From positions 117,191 to 181,190 of the forward strand of contig JAFIGH010000001.1 in NCBI GenBank assembly GCA_020831525.1: a DNA stretch of 64,000 nt, given 5' to 3'. The notes under the pieces are model-generated. The model had not been told where the DNA came from, did not search any database, and saw only the letters and a program-made list of their open reading frames with translations. This document shows, piece after piece, positions 48,696 to 57,244 of this stretch. Both the position numbers and the translations under genes were made by a program. How positions within the stretch are numbered: position 1 is the first letter of the stretch; the number at the start of each line of letters is the position of its first letter. The stretch comes from Opitutales bacterium (GTDB lineage: Bacteria; Verrucomicrobiota; Verrucomicrobiia; Opitutales; Oceanipulchritudinaceae).

Positions 48696-50192
48696 TTAGG
48701 CGCTGTAAAGCGGCAAATAGCGTTCGCTGAGGTAGCGGAGGAGCGATTCGGTGCCGAGCGGGCGGCCCGTGACGCGCCGGGCGAGGGCATTGGCGTCGTG
48801 GCGGCGGCCCTCACGGTGTACATTTTCACGCAGCCAGCCGAGGAGCCGTTTGTAATCGCCGCGGCCAAAATCCTCTTCAAGCTCGGGAAGTGCGTCCTTG
48901 GCGGCGTACCAGAGCTGGGCGGCGAGCAAGTTGCCGAGGGTGTAGCTGGGAAAATACCCGAACATCCCCTCGCACCAATGCACGTCCTGCAGACAGCCTT
49001 CGGCGTTCGACTCCGGCGTGTAGCCGAGAAGGTCGCGCGAGCGTTCGTTCCATGCCTCCGGCAGGTCCTTGATGGCGACACGCCCCGCGAAGAGATCGCG
49101 CTCGAGACCGTAGCGCAGAATGATGTGGAGATTGTATGTCACCTCGTCGGCGTCGACCCGGATGGGCGTAATCGCCACACGGTTGACCGCGCGATAGAGC
49201 TGGTCGGAGTCCACCCGCGCGAGCTGGTCCGTGAAGTAACTGCGGTAGTGCGGCTCCCAATGCCTCCAGAAGGGACGGCCCCGCCCCACTTGGTTTTCCC
49301 AGATACGGCTCTGCGACTCGTGCGCCGCCATGCCCGCCGCCCGCGAGAGTGCCGTGCCAGGATACTCCGTCGGCAGACCCTGCTCGTAGAGGGCATGGCC
49401 CGTCTCGTGCATCGCACTGGAGAGCGAGTCGAGCGGATTGTCGGGGTCGTAGCGCGTCGTCATGCGCGTGTCGAGGGGATGGCCGCCGCAGAACGGATGC
49501 ACGGCGCGGTCGAGCCGCCCGACGTTGAAGTCGAAGCCGAAGGCAGTCACGACCTCGCGCAGGAACGCCTCCTGGCCGTCCACCGGGAAGCCGCGGAAGA
49601 GGTCTGGCGGTGTTGTGTCTTCCGCCGCGAGAATCGTGGCGAGGACGGGTTTGAGCCCCTCCCGAAGTTCCGCGAAGAGTGGATCGATGACCGCCGTCGA
49701 CATCCCCGGATCGTAGACATCGACGAAAAAGTCGTAGGCGTCGTCCGCTCCTTGGTATTCCGCTTCCTCCCGCGCGTAATTGAGGGCTTCCTGCAAGTGC
49801 GGAGCGAAGGAGGCAAAGTCGTTCTTCTTCCGCGCCTCCACCCATGCGTGGAACGACTCGCTGCGCGCCTTCGAACGGCGTGCCACGAATTCGCCCGGCA
49901 ACTTCACTTCGCGGTCGTACTCGCGCCGTGCGTCTTTCACTATGATCTGTTCGTCCTCCGAAAGGGCGTCCCGGCCCGCTTCGAGCGCGTCGAGCCAGCG
50001 GCCGACCTCCGGCAGCGTCGTCTCCCGGTGCAACAGTTCCGCGTAGTAGCCGTTTTGCTCAGCGCGGAACCCTGCGCTGCCCGGCGGCAGATTCACCTGT
50101 TCGTCCCAAAAGAGGATCCCTCCCGCCGCAGAGAGGCGGTCGATCCGTTTTTGGTGGGCGAGCAATTCGCCGAGAGCCTTCCGCGTGTCCAT
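48696..50192 (-). CDS. Carboxypeptidase M32 (thermostable carboxypeptidase Taq family)
   Basis: 498 residues from the ATG at 50192. An alternative upstream start has no conserved sequence. The zinc motif HEXXH is seen in LSSAMHETGHALYEQGLP with a downstream Glu in SQSRIWENQVGRG, and the family block DVRMTTRYDPDNPLDSL-like (GGHPLDTRMTTRY) precedes it. Also visible are NLPPGSAGFRAEQ near the start and TYNLHIILRYGLERDLFAG, QDVHWCEGMFGYFPSYTLGNLLAAQ. It is a cytoplasmic metallocarboxypeptidase trimming C-terminal residues. It is transcribed toward the cyclophilin gene, 24 bp away, and likely co-expressed with it from an AT-rich promoter at 50342-50370. Confidence 0.93.
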   Translation of the reverse strand: MDTRKALGELLAHQKRIDRLSAAGGILFWDEQVNLPPGSAGFRAEQNGYYAELLHRETTLPEVGRWLDALEAGRDALSEDEQIIVKDARREYDREVKLPGEFVARRSKARSESFHAWVEARKKNDFASFAPHLQEALNYAREEAEYQGADDAYDFFVDVYDPGMSTAVIDPLFAELREGLKPVLATILAAEDTTPPDLFRGFPVDGQEAFLREVVTAFGFDFNVGRLDRAVHPFCGGHPLDTRMTTRYDPDNPLDSLSSAMHETGHALYEQGLPTEYPGTALSRAAGMAAHESQSRIWENQVGRGRPFWRHWEPHYRSYFTDQLARVDSDQLYRAVNRVAITPIRVDADEVTYNLHIILRYGLERDLFAGRVAIKDLPEAWNERSRDLLGYTPESNAEGCLQDVHWCEGMFGYFPSYTLGNLLAAQLWYAAKDALPELEEDFGRGDYKRLLGWLRENVHREGRRHDANALARRVTGRPLGTESLLRYLSERYLPLYSA

Positions 50193-50341
50193 CTCCAACC
50201 TACTGACCGCTGCCCCGCCGTCCCGCAATCAGGAAAACGGGCGTCCGCCGCATCACTCCTCTCCAGGGCGACCGCGAAGTCCGCCACTCGCGCTCCGCTG
50301 TCAAATCTTATATTTACGGGATAAATATCTGCTGAAAATCA

Positions 50342-50370
50342 TTTATCTATGAAATAAAAATTTCTGTCAA
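50342..50370 (-). promoter_or_regulatory. Promoter candidate for the M32 carboxypeptidase gene
   Basis: On the minus strand TTGACA (50370-50365) and GATAAA (50347-50342) are 17 bases apart in an AT-rich stretch, a near-consensus sigma-70-type promoter about 150 bp before the ATG at 50192. Confidence 0.5.
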
Positions 50371-50459
50371 TTATTATAAATGTGGATTAGATATTTACCG
50401 CACATAATTTAATTGTGTGTTATATAAAAGCGGGGGGCGGTGCGACGTGAGACGCGGGA

Positions 50460-50629
50460 TCAAGCTCCCGGCGGCGGGTCTATCCCCAGCTTCCGACAAA
50501 TGGATTTCGCCGTGAACTTCTTGATTTCGTTGTGCCGGGGAATGGCTTGGATCTCGCCCGAATTCGGATTCATCCAAATCGAGTGGCTTCCGCCTTCCCG
50601 CACTTGGAAGCACCCGCGCGCCGCCTCAT
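50460..50629 (-). pseudogene. hicA: HicA-like toxin with damaged N-terminus
   Basis: The C-terminal part GGSHSIWMNPNSGEIQAI, then PRHNEIKKFTAKSICRKLGI, is a clear HicA (double-stranded RNA-binding fold, active His in REGGSH). The ATG at 50629 overlaps the hicB stop (ATGA), the standard hicBA coupling, but it is out of frame: the HicA reading frame is one base off from it and lacks an ATG in this spot. The in-frame text before REGGSH reads NRCRHEAARGCFQV, lacking the usual MKRRDLIRHLEA-type start. An upstream TTG could rescue it, but a small deletion that removed the start of hicA is the simpler view. It may be an inactive toxin. Confidence 0.6.
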
Positions 50630-50844
50630 GCCTGCATCGGTTGGAGACTATCGCCCGCAGCAAGGGTGCGGGCGGCTTCTTCCCGGCGGTAGGCCAGCAC
50701 TTCATTCACCGCTGCGCGCAAATCGGCGAGACACGCCGCTTTTGTTTCGCCTTGGCCGATTGCCTCGGGAAATTCTACATAGGTTGCGGCATAGCCGGTG
50801 TCTCCATCCCAAGAGCAGTCATGCAGAATGGCGGTGATTTCCAT
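50626..50844 (-). CDS. hicB: HicB-like antitoxin
   Basis: 72 residues from the ATG at 50844. The HicB partial RNase-H-like fold is seen in MEITAILHDCSWDGDTGYAA (beta strands), YVEFPEAIGQGETKAACLADLR and AVNEVLAYRREEAARTLA. Members pair with HicA toxins; the stop overlaps the toxin's ATG (ATGA). No DNA-binding extension is seen, so this short form may bind only the toxin. Since the toxin start looks damaged, the antitoxin may be a relic, or it may act on other HicA copies. Confidence 0.75.
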   Translation of the reverse strand: MEITAILHDCSWDGDTGYAATYVEFPEAIGQGETKAACLADLRAAVNEVLAYRREEAARTLAAGDSLQPMQA

Positions 50845-50965
50845 GATCGTGTCAGTTTCTAATGGAACCACTACTATGTCAATCTGCCGGCAGCATGGCG
50901 GGTGCAGGTAGTCAGTCGAGCCACGCGTATGATTCGGCTTGGCCCGTACGCCCCTGCAGGGTGCC

Positions 50966-52234
50966 TTACATCTGAAGGGATTGTCCGACGGAGAGGACGG
51001 AGAGCACGACGGAGACGGCGATGATGGCGACGAGGCCGATGGCGCAGCCGAGGGCAATGCTGGCGGTGAGGGTGGTGAGGCGGTTGAGGAGTTTGGTGAG
51101 TTCCTCGCGGTAGATGCGGTTGATGTCGTTAAGCGAGGAGACGATGTTGCCGGTGTTTTCGCCCACGGTGAGGATGTCCATGGCGATGTCGGGCATGTAG
51201 CGCACGCGCTGGATGGCGGTGGCAACGGAGACACCCTCCTGGATCTGGCGGCGCGCGGCGGCGAATTTCGCGCGAAGGATGGTGTTATTGATGGTGCGTT
51301 CGACGAGACGGAGCGCTTCGGTGGTGTTGACGCCGCTGGTGAGGAGCGTGCCGAGAAGGTTGGTCGTCGCGTAGATATTGGCGTAGAGGTAGATTTTGCC
51401 AAGGAGGGGCACGCGCAGGAGCATGCGGTCGGACTTCTTCTTGCCCGCCGCGGTCTTGCGCCATTGCGCGATGCCGAAGGCGGCGAGAAGACCGCCGCCG
51501 AGGAGAAACGGGCCGTAGCGCACGAGCGCGTCGGTGCCGCCGAGGAGGATTTTTGTGACGGTGGGCATCTCACCGCCGAGCTGCTGGAGCATCCCTTCGA
51601 TCTGCGGGATGAGATAGACGATGAGGATGATGACAACGGCGAAGGCGACGGAGAGAATGAAGGCGGGGTAGGAGAGGTTGGCGATGAGGTCCTTTTTGAC
51701 CTGTGCGGTCTCCTCGAGATAGGCGACAATCCGCCGCATGACGGGGACGAGGCTTCCGCTGGCCTCGCCGGCTTCGATAAGGTGGATGGTGGAGGGCGAG
51801 AAGATGCTCTGCGGCAGGTCGTCGAGGGCGGCGGCGAGGGTGTGGCCTTCACTGAGCTTCTTCCAAATGGTGTTGCACAAGTCCTTCATCTGGGGGTCGG
51901 CGATGCGTGTGCTCATGAGGCGCACAGCGTCGCCGATGGCCATGCCCGCTTCGAGGAGCATGAGGAGCCGCTTCGTGAATTCGAGGGCGAGGGCGGATTT
52001 AGAGCGCTTCGGGTTAAAGAAGGCGAATCGGCTCTTCTTCGCCGTCCCGTAAAGTTCCATGTTTTCCGCCTCGGACGAGTCGGTCGTCTCGGCGGCGGAA
52101 AGTTGGTCGACGGAGACCGGGCGCATGCCGCGGGCACCGAGCTTGCGCAGGACGGATTTGCGGTCGAGGGCCTCCAGCTTCCCGGCAATGGAACGTCCGG
52201 TCGTGTCGATGGCGCGGTATGAAAATTCGGGCAT
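50966..52234 (-). CDS. Type II secretion / type IV pilus inner-membrane platform protein (GspF/PilC)
   Basis: 422 residues with the standard GspF/PilC layout: N-terminal FSYRAIDTTGRSIAGKLEALD, then LRKLGARGMRPVSV, cytoplasmic domain 1 (LEFTKRLLMLLEAGMAIGDA, with the GEASGSLVPVMRRIV block), membrane helix (YPAFILSVAFAVVIILIVYLIPQ), a repeated domain (LLGTLLTSGVNTTEALRLVE; VGENTGNIVSSLND) and a final helix ALGCAIGLVAIIAVSVVLSVL. It is the platform that couples the ATPase to pseudopilin assembly. The ATPase gene at 52248 lies 13 bp upstream, forming an E-F gene pair. Whether they serve T2SS or pili is unclear. Confidence 0.93.
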   Translation of the reverse strand: MPEFSYRAIDTTGRSIAGKLEALDRKSVLRKLGARGMRPVSVDQLSAAETTDSSEAENMELYGTAKKSRFAFFNPKRSKSALALEFTKRLLMLLEAGMAIGDAVRLMSTRIADPQMKDLCNTIWKKLSEGHTLAAALDDLPQSIFSPSTIHLIEAGEASGSLVPVMRRIVAYLEETAQVKKDLIANLSYPAFILSVAFAVVIILIVYLIPQIEGMLQQLGGEMPTVTKILLGGTDALVRYGPFLLGGGLLAAFGIAQWRKTAAGKKKSDRMLLRVPLLGKIYLYANIYATTNLLGTLLTSGVNTTEALRLVERTINNTILRAKFAAARRQIQEGVSVATAIQRVRYMPDIAMDILTVGENTGNIVSSLNDINRIYREELTKLLNRLTTLTASIALGCAIGLVAIIAVSVVLSVLSVGQSLQM

Positions 52235-52247
52235 CGCGGCGCGGGGC

Positions 52248-53948
52248 TCAGGCTTCTTCGGTGTCCTCGATATGGCTGTAGCGCATGATCTCGTTGAGTG
52301 TCGTGCGGCCGAGGCGGGCTTGGTTCCAGCCGCTTTGCTGCAGGGTGGTCATTCCGTGATTGAGGGCTTCGACGCGGATCTCGCGGGCAGAGCGCTTTTG
52401 CACGATGAGTTCGTGGATGCTGTCGTCGACACGGAGTATTTCAAAGAGGCCGACGCGCCCGCGGTAGCCGAGCCCGCGGCAGTCGTCGCAACCCACCGCC
52501 TCGAGGATGGTGGCACCGAGATCGTCCGGAGTGGGTTCGAGGCTGAGGGCATGCATGCACTCGCGCAGGTATTGTTCGGAGTAGTTGCCGGGTCGGGCGC
52601 ACTTGGGGCAGAGACGGCGGACAAGGCGCTGGGCGAGGATCATCTCCACGGCGGAGGCTACGAGGAAGGGCTCCACCTCCATGTCGATGAGGCGGGTGAG
52701 GGCGCCGGGAGCGTCGTTGGTGTGGAGAGTGCTGAGAACCAAGTGACCGGTGAGAGCGGCGCGGATGGCGATGTCGGCGGTCTCCGCGTCGCGGATTTCT
52801 CCCACCATGATGACGTCCGGGTCCTGCCGCAGGATATGGCGCAGGGCGCTTGCGAAGGAGAAGCCGATGTCGGTGTGGACCTGTGTCTGGTTCACGCCTT
52901 CGACTTCGTATTCGACGGGATCCTCGACGGTGATGATGCGTCGGCCGGGCGAGTTGATCTGCCGGATAAAGGCGGTGAGCGAGGTCGACTTACCGGAGCC
53001 GGTGGGGCCCGTGACGAGGACAATTCCGTAGGGCAGTTCGAGGACGCGGCGGATGCGCGATTGGTCGGTTTTGAGCATGCCCAGCTCGTCCATGGAGAGG
53101 GGCTGGTTTTTCTGGTTGAGGAGGCGCAGGGAGACGCTCTCCCCGTACATCGTCGGCATCGTCGAGATACGGATGTCCAGCTCGGTGCCCTGGCCGCGGT
53201 AGACGATGCGGCCGTCCTGCGGTCGGCGCTTCTCCGAGATGTTGAGCTTGGCCATGATCTTGAGCCGCGAGATGATGGCGCCTTGGTAGCGGATGAGGTT
53301 GTCGGGCACGCGGATTGGGACCAGTTCGCCGTCGATGCGGTAGCGGATCTGCAGGGAGTCCTTGAGGGGTTCGAAATGAATATCCGTGGCGCGGTCGGAG
53401 ACGGCTTTGGCGATGACTTCGTTGACGAATCGGATGAGGGCGGCGTTTTCGTCTTCCTCCGCTTCCTCGGCGCGGCCGGAATCCTCTGTCGCGATATCGG
53501 ACTCGCTGAGGGAGTCCGCCCCCACGCCGAAGCGCTGTGTGATCATGTTGGTGATCGTGCGGGCGAGGCCGAGGTGCCAGACCGGTTCGCGTCCCGACAC
53601 GGCGAAGATCCACTCGTCCATCTGCGGCTCCGGCGGCCAGAGTGTGACGAGGTTGATGCGCTCCTCGTCATCGTCGGAAACGTTGATGACGGGCAGGCAC
53701 TGGTATTCGTGCATGAGGCGAAGGGGAATGTGGTCGGGGGCGTCCTCCGGCAGTTCAAATTCCTCGAGCACAGGCAGGCCCGTGTGCTCGGCGAGCTTGT
53801 TCAGCGTGTCCGGCTCCGATTCGCGGCGAAATTGGGCGAGGAGCGGCATCTTGTTTGCCAGGGGGGCTTCTTCCAGCATGAGCAGTTGGTCGGGCTCGAG
53901 CGGTTCCAGTAGCTCCTTCAGGGCGGACTCGGCGGTCTCTACGGTCAT
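52248..53948 (-). CDS. Type II secretion / type IV pilus assembly ATPase (GspE/PilB)
   Basis: 566 residues from the ATG at 53948. An N-terminal MshEN-like domain ([19 protein letters not shown], then [16 protein letters not shown]) leads to the ATPase: [22 protein letters not shown] (Asp box), the Walker [35 protein letters not shown], the Walker [20 protein letters not shown] (with the Asp/Glu), [14 protein letters not shown] (His box). A C-terminal Zn-binding tetracysteine (CPKCA and CDDCRG) and [14 protein letters not shown] follow. It powers pilus or secretion assembly at the cytoplasmic face, partnered with the following GspF gene. It is divergent from trpS. Confidence 0.94.
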   Translation of the reverse strand: MTVETAESALKELLEPLEPDQLLMLEEAPLANKMPLLAQFRRESEPDTLNKLAEHTGLPVLEEFELPEDAPDHIPLRLMHEYQCLPVINVSDDDEERINLVTLWPPEPQMDEWIFAVSGREPVWHLGLARTITNMITQRFGVGADSLSESDIATEDSGRAEEAEEDENAALIRFVNEVIAKAVSDRATDIHFEPLKDSLQIRYRIDGELVPIRVPDNLIRYQGAIISRLKIMAKLNISEKRRPQDGRIVYRGQGTELDIRISTMPTMYGESVSLRLLNQKNQPLSMDELGMLKTDQSRIRRVLELPYGIVLVTGPTGSGKSTSLTAFIRQINSPGRRIITVEDPVEYEVEGVNQTQVHTDIGFSFASALRHILRQDPDVIMVGEIRDAETADIAIRAALTGHLVLSTLHTNDAPGALTRLIDMEVEPFLVASAVEMILAQRLVRRLCPKCARPGNYSEQYLRECMHALSLEPTPDDLGATILEAVGCDDCRGLGYRGRVGLFEILRVDDSIHELIVQKRSAREIRVEALNHGMTTLQQSGWNQARLGRTTLNEIMRYSHIEDTEEA

Positions 53949-54051
53949 GTTGTCTTCATATATCGCGGAGGATGAGACCATCCGCAAGAGGGAAGCGTTC
54001 GCTTTTCGCATTGAACCGGGGCCGCCGGGGTGCATCGTGAGCCGCTTTGTC

Positions 54052-55062
54052 ATGAGCGAAGGAACGACCAAGACGATACTCACGTGCGCGCAGCCGACGG
54101 GACAACTCCACCTCGGCAATTATTTCGGCGCGGTGCGCAACTGGGTGTCCTTCCTCGACGGCAACGAGTGCTTTTTCGGCATCGTCGACCAGCACGCCAT
54201 CACCACGCCGTATGTCCCGGCGGAACTGAGGCAGAGCACCTACCGCACGGTCGCGCTCTACATCGCCTGCGGCCTCGACCCGGCGAAGTGCCGCCTCTTC
54301 GCGCAGTCGCATGTGACTGGCCACACGGAGCTGGCGTGGATTCTGGGCTGCCTCTGCCCGCTCGGCCAGCTCGAGCGCATGACGCAGTTCAAGGAGAAGT
54401 CGCAGCGCGAGGACGCCGGGTTTGTCGGGGCCGGCCTGCTCTTCTATCCTGTCCTCATGGCGGCGGACATTCTCCTCTACAATGCCGATGTCGTGCCCGT
54501 GGGCGAGGACCAGAAGCAGCACATTGAACTCTGCCGCGACCTCGCCATCCGCTTCAACAACACCTACTCGGAAACCTTCAAGGTGCCCGACGTGTCCATC
54601 CCGCGCGAAGGCGCGCGCATCCGCTCCCTCCAGTCGCCGGACAAAAAGATGTCCAAAAGCGACCCCAACCAGAGCGGCTGTGTCTACCTCCTCGACCCAC
54701 CGGACCGCGTGCGCAAGAAGATCATGAGCGCGGTGACCGACAGCGGCCGCGAGATCCGCGCGCTTCCGGAGAAACCCGGCGTCGCCAACCTGCTCGGCAT
54801 TCTCGGGGCCGCCACCGGCACTCCCGTCGCCGAACTCGAGGCCGCCCATGCGGGCAGAAGCTACGGAGAATTCAAAGCCGTCGTGGCCGACGCCGTCATC
54901 GCCTGCCTCGAGCCCATCCAAAAGCGCTTCGCCGAGATCTGCGACGATAAGGCCTACCTCGACAGCGTCCTCAAAGACGGTGCCGACGCCGCCCAGAGCC
55001 GTGCCTACAAAACACTCTCCAAGGTCTACCGCAAAGCCGGCTTTGTGCAGCGCCCGCGGTGA
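54052..55062 (+). CDS. trpS: Tryptophanyl-tRNA synthetase
   Basis: 336 residues from the ATG at 54052; an alternative GTG at 54037 in frame has better spacing to GGGG (54027-54030) and cannot be excluded. It charges tRNA-Trp. Class I motifs: [20 protein letters not shown] (HIGH variant TGQLHLGNY), [40 protein letters not shown] (the family signature), and the KMSKS loop [12 protein letters not shown]. Family length is about 330-350. Its upstream region is shared with the divergent gspE gene; the two vapBC genes follow in the same direction after 135 bp. Confidence 0.97.
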   Translation: MSEGTTKTILTCAQPTGQLHLGNYFGAVRNWVSFLDGNECFFGIVDQHAITTPYVPAELRQSTYRTVALYIACGLDPAKCRLFAQSHVTGHTELAWILGCLCPLGQLERMTQFKEKSQREDAGFVGAGLLFYPVLMAADILLYNADVVPVGEDQKQHIELCRDLAIRFNNTYSETFKVPDVSIPREGARIRSLQSPDKKMSKSDPNQSGCVYLLDPPDRVRKKIMSAVTDSGREIRALPEKPGVANLLGILGAATGTPVAELEAAHAGRSYGEFKAVVADAVIACLEPIQKRFAEICDDKAYLDSVLKDGADAAQSRAYKTLSKVYRKAGFVQRPR

Positions 55063-55197
55063 GCGGGCGAGACCGGATCTATCACTGAAACGAACTCGGC
55101 GGAGACCGTTTTCCTTTCCGACGGGACATCCTTGGCCGACGTAGGCGACTGCTTGTCGAACTTGACGCCGCCGAGCGTTCCACTATTTTCGTGTAGC

Positions 55198-55428
55198 ATG
55201 AAAAATGTGACAATCACTGTGGACGAAGAAACCGCGCGTTGGGCGAAAGTGTGGGCGGCGCGTAACGATACGAGTCTGTCCCGGATGTTGGGTGATGAAC
55301 TTCGTCGTAAAATGGAACGCGAGCGAGGTTACGAGCGGGCTCAAGCACGTTTTTTCGCCAAGAGCTCCCGGAATCTAAAGGAACCCGATAGCCGGTACCC
55401 CGCGCGGGAGAACCTCTATGAGCGGTAG
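55198..55428 (+). CDS. VapB-type antitoxin (ribbon-helix-helix-like)
   Basis: 76 residues from the ATG at 55198. The N-terminal VTITVDEETARWAKVWAARN and SLSRMLGDELRRKMERE form the short beta strand plus two helices of a ribbon-helix-helix-like DNA-binding domain, and the C-terminal charged tail (FFAKSSRNLKEPDSRYPARE) would wrap the toxin. The gene overlaps the PIN toxin gene at 55418 by 11 bp, the classic antitoxin-toxin order. It likely neutralises the toxin and autoregulates the operon. Its exact VapB subfamily is not determined. Confidence 0.8.
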   Translation: MKNVTITVDEETARWAKVWAARNDTSLSRMLGDELRRKMERERGYERAQARFFAKSSRNLKEPDSRYPARENLYER

Positions 55429-55861
55429 CACGTTCGTCGACACGAACATCCTTCTGTATGCCCGGGATGCGTCCGAACCGGACAAGCAGCCCGTTGCCGA
55501 GTCGATTCTCGCCGAGCTTTGGGAGTCGCGGGGAGGCCGTGTCTCCATTCAGGTGCTCAATGAGTATTTCGTGAATGCCACCCAAAAGCTGGACCCGGGT
55601 ATGTCCGCTGATGATGCATGGGAGGATATCGAATCGTTGATGGTTTGGGAGCCGGTCCCGCTCGATACGGCACTGATTTCGCGGACCTTTGCGACCCATT
55701 CCCGATACGGTCTTTCGTGGTGGGATTCGATGATCGTCGCGGCTGCTGAGAGGGGCGGCTGTTCGACGATCTTGAGCGAAGACCTGTCCGACGGACAGCG
55801 TTATTTCGGCATTACTGTCGTCAATCCCTTTGTTGGAACCGGTCCAAAGCGTGGCGCGTGA
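55418..55861 (+). CDS. vapC: PIN-domain toxin (VapC family)
   Basis: 147 residues, overlapping the antitoxin gene. The PIN domain has all four acidic positions: TFVDTNILLYARD (first Asp), VSIQVLNEYFVNAT (Glu), SWWDSMIVAAAERGGCSTIL (third Asp) and SEDLSDGQRYFG (fourth Asp). It is expected to be a Mg-dependent ribonuclease inhibiting translation when free of its antitoxin. The pattern matches the VapC/PIN 'putative nucleic acid-binding protein' group. With the adjacent hicBA, it gives two toxin-antitoxin loci within 5 kb. Confidence 0.88.
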   Translation: MSGSTFVDTNILLYARDASEPDKQPVAESILAELWESRGGRVSIQVLNEYFVNATQKLDPGMSADDAWEDIESLMVWEPVPLDTALISRTFATHSRYGLSWWDSMIVAAAERGGCSTILSEDLSDGQRYFGITVVNPFVGTGPKRGA

Positions 55862-55873
55862 AAGCGCGAGCGC

Positions 55874-56524
55874 TCACGGATCCCCGCCCAAGCCGTTCGC
55901 TGCCTTGCGCTTTTCGAGGCGGTGGCGCGCCCACGCGAGGACGCCGACAAGTGCGCCGAGAGCGGCAAGGGCGACGATTGCCTGACCGTAGTCCTGATCG
56001 CGGAAGGAGTCGCCGAGAAGGAGAAAAGCGGCTGCGTAGGCAAAGGTAACCGGCAGCGAGAGCCAGAAGTAGATGGGAAACGGCACGCCCGCGAGGACGA
56101 GGAAATAGTTTTTTAGAAACACCGGAATTCCCGGTGCGAGCTTCACCATCAGCGTGAAGCGGAACGGGTGCTTGGGTGGCCTTTTCGGCAGGTCGAAGCG
56201 GGTGGGGCGGAGCAGGGCGATGAGAAAACGGCGCAACCCGGATTTACCGATGAAATAAGAGAGAACGAGATTCAGGGCGATGGAGGTGATTGTACCGACA
56301 AGACCGACAACCGGGTGGAAGGTGATGCCTGCCAGCACATAGAACGGAGTGACCGGAACACCGAACGCAGGCAGGACGGCGAGTCCGGCGAAAAAGGGAA
56401 CCGGCCCCGTCGCGCGCAGCGCCTCGATCATGCCGTCATTGTCCCAGTGCAGGTAGATCGCTGCGATCAACCCGAGCACCAAAAGAGTGCCCGCGGTTTT
56501 CAGGACAGTGGGTAAGGCGTTCAT
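55874..56524 (-). CDS. VTT-domain (TVP38/TMEM64/DedA-type) membrane protein
   Basis: 216 residues from the ATG at 56524; a start at 56536 would add four residues. Membrane helices: ALPTVLKTAGTLLVLGLIAA, FFAGLAVLPAFGVPVTPFYVLAG, VVGLVGTITSIALNLVLSYFIG, and further pairs near FWLSLPVTFAYAAAFLLLG and AIVALAALGALVGVLA. The VTT (formerly SNARE-assoc) signature is seen in LPAFGVPVTPFYVLAGITF and in FTLMVKLAPGIPVFLKNYFLVLAGVP, where Pro/Gly and Arg/Lys positions form the re-entrant loops. Such proteins are lipid scramblase or flippase-like, some acting on undecaprenyl phosphate. It is convergent with vapC, 12 bp apart. Confidence 0.85.
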   Translation of the reverse strand: MNALPTVLKTAGTLLVLGLIAAIYLHWDNDGMIEALRATGPVPFFAGLAVLPAFGVPVTPFYVLAGITFHPVVGLVGTITSIALNLVLSYFIGKSGLRRFLIALLRPTRFDLPKRPPKHPFRFTLMVKLAPGIPVFLKNYFLVLAGVPFPIYFWLSLPVTFAYAAAFLLLGDSFRDQDYGQAIVALAALGALVGVLAWARHRLEKRKAANGLGGDP

Positions 56525-56725
56525 TCGGCGGTTCAAGGCAAGCGTTGGTCGATGCCGCTATGGGAGTCGTTCACGCCTGCGGTGGCAAGGATGCAAATCG
56601 TCCGTTCGGGTGACTTTCTCACTTGATCTATCGAAATAGGTTATGTACCGTCATCGCAGGATTAGATATATTTATTTGCGTTGACGCCCCGGCAACCCCG
56701 GCCGCGGGCCAACCTGAAACCTGAA

Positions 56726-57244
56726 ATGAACGCCGCACCGCTCCCGCCGCTTGAGGAAATGGACCCCGCCCTGACGGAAGAGATTGGTCAATGCCTGGAC
56801 CAATGGAAGGACAAGGAGGGGAACCTCATCATGATGCTCCATGAGATTCAGGACCGCCACGGCTTTGTGCCGCGCGAGGCGAGCCTGCTGCTCGCGGAGG
56901 CGACGGGGGTTCCCATGGCGCGGATCTACGAGGTGCTCACGTTTTACCACTATTTCAAGCTGGTTCCGCCGGGGAAGCACAACGTCACCGTCTGCAACGG
57001 CACGGCATGCTACCTCAAGGGCGCAGGGCGGCTTCTCGCCGAACTGGAGACCCGGCTCGGTATCCGCGACGGAGATACGACGGAAGACCGCCTCTTTCAC
57101 CTCGAAACAGTGCGTTGCATCGGCTGTTGCGGCATGGCGCCCGCGATGGTCGTCGACCACAAGACCCTTGGCAAGCTTAGCCCGACCGATATGGCCGGGA
57201 TCCTCGAGGGCATTCGCAAACGGGAGGCGGAAAATGATCAATAG
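56726..57244 (+). CDS. hydC: NADH-dependent bifurcating hydrogenase subunit (NuoE/HydC-like)
   Basis: 172 residues from the ATG at 56726. NuoE fold with a four-helix start (LIMMLHEIQDRHGFVPREAS, then LLAEATGVPMARIYEVLTFYHYF) and a thioredoxin-like [2Fe-2S] domain with the cysteine pattern CNGTACYLKG ... CIGCCGMAPAMVV (C-x4-C ... C-x3-C). It transfers electrons within an NAD-linked complex. It overlaps the NuoF-like gene by 11 bp and begins the hydC-hydB-hydA order found in electron-bifurcating [FeFe]-hydrogenases that couple NADH and ferredoxin to H2. Confidence 0.9.
   Translation: MNAAPLPPLEEMDPALTEEIGQCLDQWKDKEGNLIMMLHEIQDRHGFVPREASLLLAEATGVPMARIYEVLTFYHYFKLVPPGKHNVTVCNGTACYLKGAGRLLAELETRLGIRDGDTTEDRLFHLETVRCIGCCGMAPAMVVDHKTLGKLSPTDMAGILEGIRKREAENDQ

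Noticed and set aside
50401..50419. CACATAATTTAATTGTGTG near-palindrome as a hicBA operator
   Set aside because: It is downstream of the hicA end rather than upstream of hicB, so it does not fit an operator for that operon; it may only be AT-rich spacer near the carboxypeptidase promoter.
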